Shown here in pieces: positions 32,641 to 40,654 of a stretch of DNA of 64,000 nt. Below the pieces are notes generated by a model, which was not told the DNA's origin, made no database searches, and saw nothing but the letters and a program-made list of their open reading frames with translations. Positions within the stretch are counted from its first letter, which is position 1, and every line of letters starts with the position of its first letter. The stretch comes from Kitasatospora viridis. GTDB taxonomy: Bacteria > Actinomycetota > Actinomycetes > Streptomycetales > Streptomycetaceae. The DNA lies in NCBI RefSeq assembly GCF_007829815.1, contig NZ_VIWT01000001.1, positions 4,555,001 to 4,619,000 on the forward strand, in the 5' to 3' direction. The position numbers and the translations under genes were made by a program.

Positions 32641-34117
32641 TCAGGTCCTTCGTCACCTCGGAGTTGCCATGAACCCGACGACCGCCCAGACGCTGGCCCG
32701 CCTGCACGGGCTCGGCGTCCCGTGGACCGGCGTCACCCATGCCGTCCACGCCCGCCTGGCCGGCGGCACCCCGGAGCTCCCCGCTCCGCCGGCCGATCCG
32801 CTTCCCGCCCCGACCCAGGCGCAGGAACAGGATTAGCACCACTGCCAGTTGGGCCGCCGCGCCCAGCACCATGGACAGCCACACCCCGCGCACTCCGGCG
32901 ACCGCGCTCAGCCCGTACGCCAGCGGCAGCTGCACGGCCGCCCCGAACGCCGTCGCCCAGAGCAGCGACCTGCTCCTCCCGCTCCCCATGAACACCCCGC
33001 CCAGCGAGATGACTCCCGCCAGCAGCACCAGGTACGGCACCAGGTACCAGAGCATCTCGCCGGTCACCCCGACCACGTCCGGCGCCGAGCTGAACACCCG
33101 CGCCGCCGACCGTCCGAACAGCGCCAGCACCGTGCCGGCGCCGGCGGCCAACCCCATTGCCAGCAACGCGCTCTGCCGACCCACCAGCTGGGGCCCGCAC
33201 CCACGTGCCGTCAGGATGCTCCCGGCCTGGCGGAACGAGTAGCAGGCCATCGTGACGAAGAGGATGAGCTTGGTGCCGATGCCGTACGCGGCCAGCGGTG
33301 CCTCGCCGAACCGGGCGACCACGCCGACCAGCGCCGCCGCCATGCCCATCCGCAGCACGAAGTCGCCGGAGACGGGCAGCCCGATCCCGAGCAGCTTGCG
33401 CAGTACCTCACCCAGTCGGGGACCGCCGCCATGCTCCCCAACTCGCCGTCCGCGTAGCAGGACCAGGCTCGCCGCCAGCGCGATCGTGCGCCCCAGCAGC
33501 ATCCCGACCGCCGCCCCCGCGACGCCGAGTCGTGGCGCCCCGCCCACGCCGTACATCAGCACCGGGTCCGCGACCAGGATGACCGCGTTGGCAACCATCG
33601 CCATCCGCATCGGAGTTCGGGTGTCGCCGGTGCCCTTGAACAGGCCGTCGACCACGTTCTGGGCGAAGAACACCGCCATGCCGGGGAACGAGACCGCGAA
33701 GAACTCGGCCGCCAGTCGCACCACTTCGGTGTCGCCGCCGGCCAGCAGCCGGGCCACCTCGCCGTGCGCGAGGAACCCGCCGACCGCCACCACCGGTGTG
33801 ATCGCCAGCCAGAGCAGCCCGGCGGCCCGGGTGATCACCGGCACCGCCGCCCGCCGGCCACTTGCCAGGGCGTCCGCGATCAGGACGGTCGCCCCGACGT
33901 TCACCGCCAGGATCACGCCGAGCAGCACGTTCTCCACCGTGCTCGCCACGGCGATCGCGCCGACCGCCGACGCGCCGAGCCGGGCGCCCCAGGCGGTGTC
34001 GATGATGCCCGCGATCACCCCGGAGAGCAGTTCCAGGTAGACCGGCACGCCTAAGCCGAGCAGGGCCCGGCGCACGGCGGCGGGGGAGGACGGGGTGGAG
34101 ACGGGGGTGACGGACAT
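32624..34117 (-). CDS. MATE family efflux transporter
   Basis: A 497-residue transporter with 12 predicted helices in two MatE repeats (VPVYLELLSGVIAGIIDTAW; LGIGLPVSGDFVLRMGMAAAL). GDTRTPMRMAMVANAVILVADPVLMYG is typical. It likely exports cationic compounds using a Na+ or H+ gradient. About 60 residues after the last helix are unusual and arise where the frame runs antisense through a small plus-strand gene. A PadR regulator is divergent from it and probably controls it. Confidence 0.9.
   Translation of the reverse strand: MSVTPVSTPSSPAAVRRALLGLGVPVYLELLSGVIAGIIDTAWGARLGASAVGAIAVASTVENVLLGVILAVNVGATVLIADALASGRRAAVPVITRAAGLLWLAITPVVAVGGFLAHGEVARLLAGGDTEVVRLAAEFFAVSFPGMAVFFAQNVVDGLFKGTGDTRTPMRMAMVANAVILVADPVLMYGVGGAPRLGVAGAAVGMLLGRTIALAASLVLLRGRRVGEHGGGPRLGEVLRKLLGIGLPVSGDFVLRMGMAAALVGVVARFGEAPLAAYGIGTKLILFVTMACYSFRQAGSILTARGCGPQLVGRQSALLAMGLAAGAGTVLALFGRSAARVFSSAPDVVGVTGEMLWYLVPYLVLLAGVISLGGVFMGSGRSRSLLWATAFGAAVQLPLAYGLSAVAGVRGVWLSMVLGAAAQLAVVLILFLRLGRGGKRIGRRSGELRGAAGQAGVDGMGDAGPRDAEPVQAGQRLGGRRVHGNSEVTKDLISRTR
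32669..32836 (+). CDS. small hypothetical protein
   Basis: A 55-residue frame starting MNPTTAQTLARLHGL, with GGAG six bases before the ATG and a proline-rich end. It lies entirely antisense to the C-terminal tail of the MATE transporter gene. Its ribosome site and place after the other small genes support it; the overlap is a reason for doubt. Confidence 0.5.
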   Translation: MNPTTAQTLARLHGLGVPWTGVTHAVHARLAGGTPELPAPPADPLPAPTQAQEQD

Positions 34118-34177
34118 CGGTGCCGACCAATCAGTCAGGGGAGGACGGGGCTCTCGGCTGAGGCGCCGTCACACTAC

Positions 34178-34202
34178 CTCGAATCGAGTCCCTCGAATAG
34201 AG
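34178..34202. promoter_or_regulatory. tandem operator boxes at PadR/MATE divergent promoter
   Basis: CTCGAATCGAG (34178-34188, a perfect palindrome) is followed after three bases by CTCGAATAGAG (34192-34202). The second box overlaps a TAGAGT -10-like hexamer (34198-34203). It fits autoregulation of the PadR gene and control of the MATE gene. Confidence 0.6.
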
Positions 34203-34288
34203 TTAGCGGGAGAATGGTCCGGCTGTCCCCGTCCCGCCCCGTCCTGTCCCGTCCTGTCCTCTCGTCCTCGATCCGCCTGAGGAGCACC

Positions 34289-34816
34289 GTGCTGACCCTC
34301 GCCATCCTCGGCTTCCTCGCCGAAGAGTCCCTGCACGCCTACGAGTTGCGGCGCCGCCTGTCCGAACTCATGGGCCACAACCGGCCGGTCAGCGACGGTG
34401 CGCTCTACCCGGCGCTCAACCGCCTGCGCGAGGCCGGCCTGCTCTCCCGCCACGCCGAACCCGGCGGCGGAGCGCCGCAGCGCCAGATGCTGGAGCTCAC
34501 CGAGGCCGGCCGGGCCGAACTCCTGCGCCGGCTCGCCGAACCCAAGCAGAGCGAGATCACCAACGGCGGCGAGTTCTTCGTGCTGCTCGCCTTCCTGGGC
34601 CAACTGCCCGAACCGGCCGCGCGCGCCACCGTCCTGCGCCGCCGCCTCGCCTTCCTGACCGCACCGGCCGGCTTCTTCAGCGCGAACGGGAAGCCCCAGC
34701 GGATCAAGGACACCGAGGACCCGTACCGCAGGGGCATGCTGGTGGTCGCCAGGGCCGCGCAACTCGCCGAACGGGCCTGGCTGGAGGAGATGCTGGAGTC
34801 GCTCCCGGCCGCTTGA
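34289..34816 (+). CDS. PadR family transcriptional regulator
   Basis: A 175-residue winged-helix regulator. VLTLAILGFLAEESLHAYELRRRLSEL and SDGALYPALNRLREAGLLSR are the PadR HTH, followed by a C-terminal dimerisation part. GTG 34289 is preferred: GAGGAG lies close upstream and the family start aligns there. An earlier ATG adds only Pro/Ser/Arg residues. It is divergent from the MATE transporter, so a drug-responsive repressor is likely. Confidence 0.9.
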   Translation: MLTLAILGFLAEESLHAYELRRRLSELMGHNRPVSDGALYPALNRLREAGLLSRHAEPGGGAPQRQMLELTEAGRAELLRRLAEPKQSEITNGGEFFVLLAFLGQLPEPAARATVLRRRLAFLTAPAGFFSANGKPQRIKDTEDPYRRGMLVVARAAQLAERAWLEEMLESLPAA

Positions 34817-34865
34817 CGGGGCGGGAGTCGGTGCGCGCCGGGCGCGGATCTGGTGGAATCCACGG

Positions 34866-35522
34866 GTGCCCGATCTCCTGCGGCTGGTCCACCGGCTCAA
34901 CTCCGCCTACCCGTGGGACCACAACGCCCGCCTCCACCCGTGGATCCTGCGTCAGCTCCCGGCCCGCCCCCGCAGCGCGCTCGACGTCGGCTGCGGCGCC
35001 GGCGACCTGGCCCGCCGGCTCGCCGTCCGGGCCCGGGAGGTGCACGGGATCGACAGCGATCCCGCGATCGTCGAGCTGGCCCGGCGGCGGACCCGGGCCG
35101 GTGCCCCGATCGAGTACACGGTCGGCGACGCGGTAACCGGCCTGCCGCCCGGGCCGCACGACGCGATCACCTGCGTCGCCGTGCTGCACCACCTGCCGCA
35201 GGCGGCGGCGCTGACGGCCCTGCGCGAACGGCTGGCGCCCGGCGGCACCTTGGTGGTCGTCGGACTCGCGCAACCGTCCTGGGACCTGACGGACCGCCTG
35301 CTCGAACTCGCCTCGCTGCTGCTCAACCCGGTGGTGGGCATCCTCAAGAACGGCGGCCGCCCGTCGCCGCGCCCGCCCGCGATGCGGGCCCGCACCAAGC
35401 CCGCCGAGGTGCGGTACGCCGACCTGGTCCGGGAGGCCCAACGCCTGCTCCCGGGAGCCAGGTTGCGCCGTCGGCTGTTCTGGCGGTACACGCTGGTGTG
35501 GCGTGCGCCCGGAGGAGCCTAG
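34866..35522 (+). CDS. class I SAM-dependent methyltransferase
   Basis: A 218-residue methyltransferase. Motif I is ALDVGCGAGDLARRLA, motif II acidic text VHGIDSDPAIVELA, and the post-motif is AITCVAVLHHLPQ. The start is GTG 34866. The substrate is unknown. It follows the PadR gene by 49 bases on the same strand and is convergent with a GNAT gene. Confidence 0.9.
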   Translation: MPDLLRLVHRLNSAYPWDHNARLHPWILRQLPARPRSALDVGCGAGDLARRLAVRAREVHGIDSDPAIVELARRRTRAGAPIEYTVGDAVTGLPPGPHDAITCVAVLHHLPQAAALTALRERLAPGGTLVVVGLAQPSWDLTDRLLELASLLLNPVVGILKNGGRPSPRPPAMRARTKPAEVRYADLVREAQRLLPGARLRRRLFWRYTLVWRAPGGA

Positions 35523-35552
35523 GCCGCCGCGAGAGCTGAAGCTGCGAGGCCG

Positions 35553-36044
35553 CTACCCGGCCGACTCCGTGGTCAGGTCCGTGGCCGGGTCCGTGGCCGG
35601 GTCCGTGGCCGGGTCCGTGGTCAGGTTCTTGGTCAGGAAGACCCGGCTGGTCCCGGGCGGGTCGCACGGCACCTCGCCGAACACCCGCCAGCCGTGCTTC
35701 AGGTAGAACCCGGGCGCCTGGAAGCTGATCGTGTAGAGCACCCCGGTCCGGCAGCCGCGCCGCACCGCCTCCCGCTCGGCCCGCCGCAGCAGCTCGCCGC
35801 CCAGGCCGGCCCCGCGCAGTGCGGGCGGCAGGTGGAACAGGTCGACGAAGAGCAGGCCGAGCGAGGTCCGCCCGGTGAGCCCGCCCACCACCTCGCCGGA
35901 CGCGCGGTCGCGGACCAGGACGGCGAGCGGGCGGCGGTCCGCGACGCCGGTGCGGTCGGTGTTGAAGGCGTCGAGCGCGTCGGAGAGCAGCGCGAGGTCG
36001 GCGGGGGCCGGGGTGTCGGTGAGCAGGAGGTCGAGGGGGTCCAC
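35553..36044 (-). CDS. GNAT family N-acetyltransferase
   Basis: A 163-residue acetyltransferase. The acetyl-CoA loop is HLPPALRGAGLGGELLRRAERE (R-x-x-G-x-G type), followed by FQAPGFYLKHGWRVFGE. It starts at GTG 36044 with CGGAGA about six bases upstream. The C-terminal tail holds TDPA repeats from a 12-bp DNA repeat. The substrate is unknown. It is divergent from an ArsR-type regulator. Confidence 0.88.
   Translation of the reverse strand: MDPLDLLLTDTPAPADLALLSDALDAFNTDRTGVADRRPLAVLVRDRASGEVVGGLTGRTSLGLLFVDLFHLPPALRGAGLGGELLRRAEREAVRRGCRTGVLYTISFQAPGFYLKHGWRVFGEVPCDPPGTSRVFLTKNLTTDPATDPATDPATDLTTESAG
35565..35624 (-). repeat. five 12-bp repeats at GNAT C-terminus
   Basis: Five units of 12 bp, three of them identical (GTCCGTGGCCGG), encode the TDPA repeats at the end of the acetyltransferase. 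The number may vary between strains. Confidence 0.9.
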
Positions 36045-36150
36045 GTGGTCTCCGTTGAGGTGAGGGTGAGCGTGTTCGGTACCGGGACGGTAGGCCGCTG
36101 ATGGTTCGGCCGCCGCCGAACGATCGACCTGGTCAGCGACAATCGATCGC

Positions 36151-36921
36151 ATGGAGACCCAGCCCCCGCGCCGCCCGACCGCTGCCTCGGCGGACGTCGG
36201 CCTGGACATCGCCGCCGTCGCGCGGCTGCTCGCCGACGGCACCCGGGCCGGGTTCTGCGTCGCCCTGGCGGACGGGCGCGCCTGGACGGCCACCGAGCTC
36301 GCGCGCCACGCGGGCGTCGCCCCGTCCACCGCGAGCGAGCACCTGAACCTCCTGGTGGCCGGCGGCCTGCTCGTCGAGGAGCGGCACGGGCGGCACCGCT
36401 ACCTGCGGCTGTCCGACCCCCGGGCCGTCGCCCTGGTGGAGGCGCTCGCGGACCTCGCCCCGCGCCGGTGCGCCGCGCCGCGCACGCTCTCCGCCGCCGG
36501 TCGGCAGCGCGCGCTGGCCCGGGCGCGCCTCTGCTACGACCACCTGGCCGGCGCCGTCGCGCTCGCGATCGCCGACGCGCTGACCGCCCAGGGCCTGGTC
36601 GTCCTCGAACCCGAGGCCGAACTCACCCCGGCCGGAGCCGAATTGTTCGCCGCCACCGGGATCGCCGTCCCCGGTGGCGCCCGTCGCCCGGCGGTGCGCG
36701 CCTGCCTGGACTGGACCGAGCGCCGCCCGCACCTGGCCGGCGCGGTCGGCGCCGGGCTCTGCGCCCACGCGCTGCATGAGGGTTGGTTCACCCGGATCGG
36801 CACCACCCGCGCGCTCGCCCTCACCGAGCCCGGCCGCGTGGCGTTCCGTCAGCTGCTCGGCGTGGAACTGGGCGACCGGGAGCCGGGGTTGGAATCGGAC
36901 CAAGAGCCTGATTCGGCCTGA
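36151..36921 (+). CDS. ArsR-type winged-helix regulator
   Basis: A 256-residue regulator. The HTH is FCVALADGRAWTATELARHAGVAPSTASEHLNLLVAGGLLVEERHGRHRYLRL, read across about residues 35-88, typical of ArsR-like proteins. The C-terminal ~150 residues are longer than in classical ArsR and probably bind an effector. No CxC metal site is seen. It is divergent from the GNAT gene. Confidence 0.88.
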   Translation: METQPPRRPTAASADVGLDIAAVARLLADGTRAGFCVALADGRAWTATELARHAGVAPSTASEHLNLLVAGGLLVEERHGRHRYLRLSDPRAVALVEALADLAPRRCAAPRTLSAAGRQRALARARLCYDHLAGAVALAIADALTAQGLVVLEPEAELTPAGAELFAATGIAVPGGARRPAVRACLDWTERRPHLAGAVGAGLCAHALHEGWFTRIGTTRALALTEPGRVAFRQLLGVELGDREPGLESDQEPDSA

Positions 36922-37036
36922 CATTTCGGCGACGCTCCTGTTACTCGGCTGCGACACAAGATCACGAACCCCCGGGGACACGGACCGCGTGTTGAGAGGA
37001 GAAGGCACGAGCCACCCACACGGAGGAGCAAGCGTC

Positions 37037-37732
37037 ATGAAGGTCACCAAGGCGGCGGCGATTGCGGCGAGCACGGTTGCGTTGGCGATGGGGGCGGTGG
37101 CCTGCAACGACGACGGTTCCGGCTCCGGCACCGCCAACCCGCCGGCGGCCTCGCACGCGGCGGGTGGGTCCGCCTCGGGCGGCAGCACCGGTGCGACCGG
37201 GGGTTCGGGCGGCTCCGGCGGTGCCGGCGCGAGCACCGGCGGCAGTGGTGGCGCCGGCAGCGCCAAGCCGTCGTCCACCGCCGATCGTTGCCGCCCCGAC
37301 GAGCTCAAGGCGTACATCCAGATGGAGCCCCCGCTGGGCAACATGAGCGCCGGGCTGCTGAAGCTCGCCAACGTCGGCAAGCGCACCTGTGACATCACCG
37401 GCTACCCCGGCCTCGGCGGTCTGCTCGCCGACAACAGCCAGATCAACCTCAACACCACCCGGGTGCCGTATCCGTTCCCGCCCACCGACAAGATCACCAT
37501 CAAGCCCGGCGACAACGCCTTCGCCGGCATGAAGTGGAACTCCTGCGACAAGGGCGACACCACCTGCCACGTGCTCGGCGGTCTGGTCGTCACCCCGCCG
37601 GACCAGAAGTCCCAGCTGGTCGCCGAGCTCACGGGCCTGGACAACAAGCCGGTGATCCAGGTGCTGGTCTCCTCCGCCGGCATCACGGTCGGCACCCTGC
37701 AGCCGACGGTGGGCGTGCTGTTCAACTCCTGA
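37037..37732 (+). CDS. DUF4232 lipoprotein
   Basis: A 231-residue secreted protein. A signal peptide ends in lipobox VAC, a long Gly/Ser/Ala spacer follows, and then a DUF4232 domain (DRCRPDELKAYIQME; LANVGKRTCDITGYPGL). Four further cysteines could form two disulphides. GGAGGAG lies eight bases before the ATG. DUF4232 domains are extracellular beta folds of unknown function in actinobacteria. Confidence 0.88.
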   Translation: MKVTKAAAIAASTVALAMGAVACNDDGSGSGTANPPAASHAAGGSASGGSTGATGGSGGSGGAGASTGGSGGAGSAKPSSTADRCRPDELKAYIQMEPPLGNMSAGLLKLANVGKRTCDITGYPGLGGLLADNSQINLNTTRVPYPFPPTDKITIKPGDNAFAGMKWNSCDKGDTTCHVLGGLVVTPPDQKSQLVAELTGLDNKPVIQVLVSSAGITVGTLQPTVGVLFNS

Positions 37733-37873
37733 GCGGGCTGGGGCTGGGTGGGCACAGGGGCTGGGCGGGGGTGTGGGAGGCGTCACCGTTCCTACCGACC
37801 GTTCGGCCGCCTACGATCGCCTGGGTGCCGTTCTCTCGGGTGCCGTTGTGAACCGTCCTGAGGAGAACCGTCC

Positions 37874-38704
37874 TTGACCGCCCCCACCACCCCCACCGCC
37901 CCCACCGCCCCCACGGTCTCGCCCGGCAGCTACTACCAGCGCATCGACGAGCACCGCTACAAGCCCACCGCCCATGCCGGGGGCGCCTGGAACCTGGACG
38001 AGCAGCACTTCAGCCCGCTGGCCGGCCTGATCGTGCACGCGATCGACCGGCACCGCGCCGCCCGCCCCGACGACGGACTCGTGCTCGCCCGGATCAGCTA
38101 CGACATCCTCGGCCGGATCGCCCTCGACGAGTGCGAGATCACCGTGCAGACCGTCCGGCCCGGCCGCACCGTCGAGTTGGTCGAGGCGGTGGTGGTGATC
38201 GGTGGGCGTCCGGTGGTCCGGGCCCGCGCCTGGCTGCTGGAGACCCTGGACACGTCGGCCGTCGCCGACACCCCGGTCGCGGAGTTGCCCGCACCCGAGT
38301 CCCTCGACCCCTGGCCGATGGGCGAGTTGTGGGGCGGCGGCTACATCGCCTCGATCGACGTGCGCCGGCACCGCGAGCGCCCCGGCCGGTCGACCGCCTG
38401 GCTGAGCACCCCGCACGAGCTGGTCGCGGGCGAACCGGCCGGCCCGCACGCCGCGTTCATCGCCCTGGTGGACACCGCGAACGGCATCGCCGTGCAACAG
38501 CCGCCCACCGAGTGGATGTTCCCCAACGTGGACCTGACCATCCACCTGCACCGCCGCCCCGAGGGCCGCTGGACCGGACTGGACACCACCGTCAGCTTCG
38601 GCCCGACCGGACACGGCGTCACCAGCACCGTGCTGCACGACACGGCGGGCCCGGTGGGCCGGGCCGAGCAGATCCTCACGGTGCGTCCGCTGGGCGCTAT
38701 GTGA
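37874..38704 (+). CDS. acyl-CoA thioesterase family protein (double hot-dog)
   Basis: A 276-residue protein made of two hot-dog halves, like TesB-type or 4HBT_3 thioesterases. Text such as LARISYDILGRIALDECEITVQTVRPGRTVELVEA marks the first half, and FPNVDLTIHLHRRPEGRWTGLDTTVSFGPTGHG the second. It starts at TTG 37874 with AGGAG eight bases upstream. The acyl substrate is unknown. It is convergent with the alpha/beta hydrolase gene. Confidence 0.85.
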   Translation: MTAPTTPTAPTAPTVSPGSYYQRIDEHRYKPTAHAGGAWNLDEQHFSPLAGLIVHAIDRHRAARPDDGLVLARISYDILGRIALDECEITVQTVRPGRTVELVEAVVVIGGRPVVRARAWLLETLDTSAVADTPVAELPAPESLDPWPMGELWGGGYIASIDVRRHRERPGRSTAWLSTPHELVAGEPAGPHAAFIALVDTANGIAVQQPPTEWMFPNVDLTIHLHRRPEGRWTGLDTTVSFGPTGHGVTSTVLHDTAGPVGRAEQILTVRPLGAM

Positions 38705-38711
38705 CGTAGTG

Positions 38712-39326
38712 TCAGCTGGTTTCGATGGTTGCGGCCTCGGCCTCGGCGAGGATCTCCCGAACCAGGGCGGTGACCTGCGGGACCGTCACCTCGGGCAGGG
38801 CGCCCGGGCTCCAGTTGGGCAGGTGGCCGCCCTCGGGAAGGACCACGGCGGTCGCGCCGAGCTCGGTGACGAACGTGCGGACGTGCTCGAACGGTTCGGG
38901 CACCAGCACCGGATCGTCGGCCGCGACCAGGATCCGGACCCGGCCGGCCGCGGCGCGGATCCGCTGCCAGTCGAAGTCGCCGTCGAAGAACTCCTTCAGC
39001 GGGTCGTAGCCCACCTCGTGGGCCATCGTGGCGACCAGCACCACGCCCGCGAAGGCCCCCCGCCGCTCGGTGTCGTGCTGCTGGAGCACCCGCAACAGGT
39101 TGACGCCGCCCAGGCTGTGGCCGACCAGCACCGTCTCGGCGGGTTCGACGGCGGCCGTCAGACCGGTGATCCCGGCGGCCCAGGCGGCGGGCTGCGGGGA
39201 GTTCGGGTCGGGCAGTGCGGGCACCAGGACCTGCCGGCCGTCCGCCGTCAGATCGGCCTTCAGGTGCGGGTACCAGAGGTCGTCCGGCGTGGTGGTGATG
39301 GCGTGCGAAACGATGACCGTGCTCAT
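38712..39326 (-). CDS. alpha/beta hydrolase (RBBP9/YdeN-like)
   Basis: A 204-residue small serine hydrolase. Nucleophile Ser is in VGHSLGG, the acid Asp probably in VAADDPVL, and the His in EGGHLPNW. The start MSTVIVSHA leads straight into the first strand. It is divergent from a TetR regulator with a perfect 36-bp operator between them, so expression is probably induced by the TetR ligand, possibly its substrate. Confidence 0.88.
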   Translation of the reverse strand: MSTVIVSHAITTTPDDLWYPHLKADLTADGRQVLVPALPDPNSPQPAAWAAGITGLTAAVEPAETVLVGHSLGGVNLLRVLQQHDTERRGAFAGVVLVATMAHEVGYDPLKEFFDGDFDWQRIRAAAGRVRILVAADDPVLVPEPFEHVRTFVTELGATAVVLPEGGHLPNWSPGALPEVTVPQVTALVREILAEAEAATIETS

Positions 39327-39358
39327 GAGTTCCAGCCCCCTATGGTTCGGCGAGCGGC

Positions 39359-39394
39359 GTTTTATCGAAACGATCCGTCGCGTTTCGATAAAAC
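39359..39394. promoter_or_regulatory. perfect 14-bp inverted-repeat operator (TetR)
   Basis: GTTTTATCGAAACG and its exact reverse complement are separated by eight bases. The 36-bp site lies between the divergent hydrolase and tetR genes, 33 and 25 bases from their starts. It is very likely the TetR-family binding site controlling both. Confidence 0.88.
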
Positions 39395-39418
39395 TAGCAC
39401 GCTGCTACCGTTCGGTCC

Positions 39419-40066
39419 ATGCAAGATCCGCAGGACCAGACCCCAGGCGACGGTGGCGACAGCCGGCCCCGCCGTCCCGAGCAGACCCGCCGCCGCACCG
39501 GCGGCCGGATCCGCAGCGAGGACGCCCACGAGCAGACACTCCTGGCCACTGCCGCGCTGCTGGAGGAGATCGGCTACGGCCGGCTCACCATCGAGGGCGT
39601 CGCCGCCCGGGCCGGCGTCGCCAAGAGCACCGTCTACCGCTGGTGGAAGTCCAAGGCGGCACTGGTGATGGACGCCTACGGACTCGCCGTCACGCAGCGG
39701 ATGCCGGAGCCGGACAGCGGCGACTGCGCCGAGGACCTGCGGATCTTCGTGCGTCAGCTGTACTCCGTGGTGGAGCACCCGACGAGGGCGGAGGCGCTGC
39801 GCGGCCTGATGGCCGAGGCGCAGCTCGACCCCGAGTTCGCGCCCCGGTTCACCGAGTGGGTGCGCAGCCGGCGTCAGGTGGTGGCCGCGCTGCTCGCGCG
39901 CGGCGCGGCGCGGGGTGAGCTCGCCGCCGACCTCGACCTGGAGCACGCCGTCGACCTGGTCTTCGGCCCGTTCTGGTACCGCTTGCTGGCCCGGCACCTG
40001 CCCCTCGACCCGGCCGACGCCTCCGCCCACGTGGACCGCTTGCTGGCGGGCCTGCGGGCGAGTTGA
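39419..40066 (+). CDS. TetR family transcriptional regulator
   Basis: A 215-residue regulator. The HTH is RLTIEGVAARAGVAKSTVYRWWKSKAALV, and the C-terminal part is an all-helical ligand domain. The N-terminal 30 residues are polar and Arg-rich. A near-perfect operator lies just upstream, and the divergent alpha/beta hydrolase is the likely target. The ligand is unknown. Confidence 0.93.
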   Translation: MQDPQDQTPGDGGDSRPRRPEQTRRRTGGRIRSEDAHEQTLLATAALLEEIGYGRLTIEGVAARAGVAKSTVYRWWKSKAALVMDAYGLAVTQRMPEPDSGDCAEDLRIFVRQLYSVVEHPTRAEALRGLMAEAQLDPEFAPRFTEWVRSRRQVVAALLARGAARGELAADLDLEHAVDLVFGPFWYRLLARHLPLDPADASAHVDRLLAGLRAS

Positions 40067-40114
40067 CCGGAGGGGTGGAGCGGGCCGCCGGGGCGGGCTC
40101 GTTACCGTGATGGC

Positions 40115-40654
40115 ATGCCTGGGACGACTGGGAAGCCAGACGCAGCCGCGATCATCCGTCGAGCCGAGCCCCGAGACGAGCGCTCCTTGGCCGAACTCCG
40201 GGCCCTGACCTGGTCCTGGCGGAGCGAGGTCACCCCGCCGCCCGCGCCCGGTGCCCTGGTCTTCGTCGACGGCCGCTGGCCCGAGCAGTACCTGGTCGCC
40301 GAACTCGACGGCCACGTGATCGGGTTCATCCGGCAGGTGCCGCCCACCTCGTTGCCGAGCAACCGGCACGTCCGGCAGATACAGGGCCTCGCCGTCCACC
40401 CCGCCGCCCAGGGAAGCGGGTTCGGGCGCGCCCTGGTCGAGGCGGCGTGCGCGGCGGCCCGGGAGGAGGGCGCGCGCCGGATGACGCTACGGGTGCTCGG
40501 GCACAACACTCCCGCCCGGCGCCTCTACGAGCGGTGCGGCTTCGTGGTGGAGGGCGTCTGCCCGGAGGAGTTCTTCGTCGGCGGGCGCTACGCGGACGAC
40601 GTGCTGATGGGGCGTCGGCTGGTCGGTCCGGACGGGTCGCTCGGCGCAGCCTGA
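40115..40654 (+). CDS. GNAT family N-acetyltransferase
   Basis: A 179-residue acetyltransferase. IQGLAVHPAAQGSGFGRALVEAACAAARE is the acetyl-CoA region (Q-x-x-G-x-G), and NTPARRLYERCGFVVEG is motif B. The start is MPGTTGKPDAAAI. The substrate is unknown. Its last 168 bases overlap the antisense 3' end of the lanthipeptide ABC gene. Confidence 0.9.
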   Translation: MPGTTGKPDAAAIIRRAEPRDERSLAELRALTWSWRSEVTPPPAPGALVFVDGRWPEQYLVAELDGHVIGFIRQVPPTSLPSNRHVRQIQGLAVHPAAQGSGFGRALVEAACAAAREEGARRMTLRVLGHNTPARRLYERCGFVVEGVCPEEFFVGGRYADDVLMGRRLVGPDGSLGAA

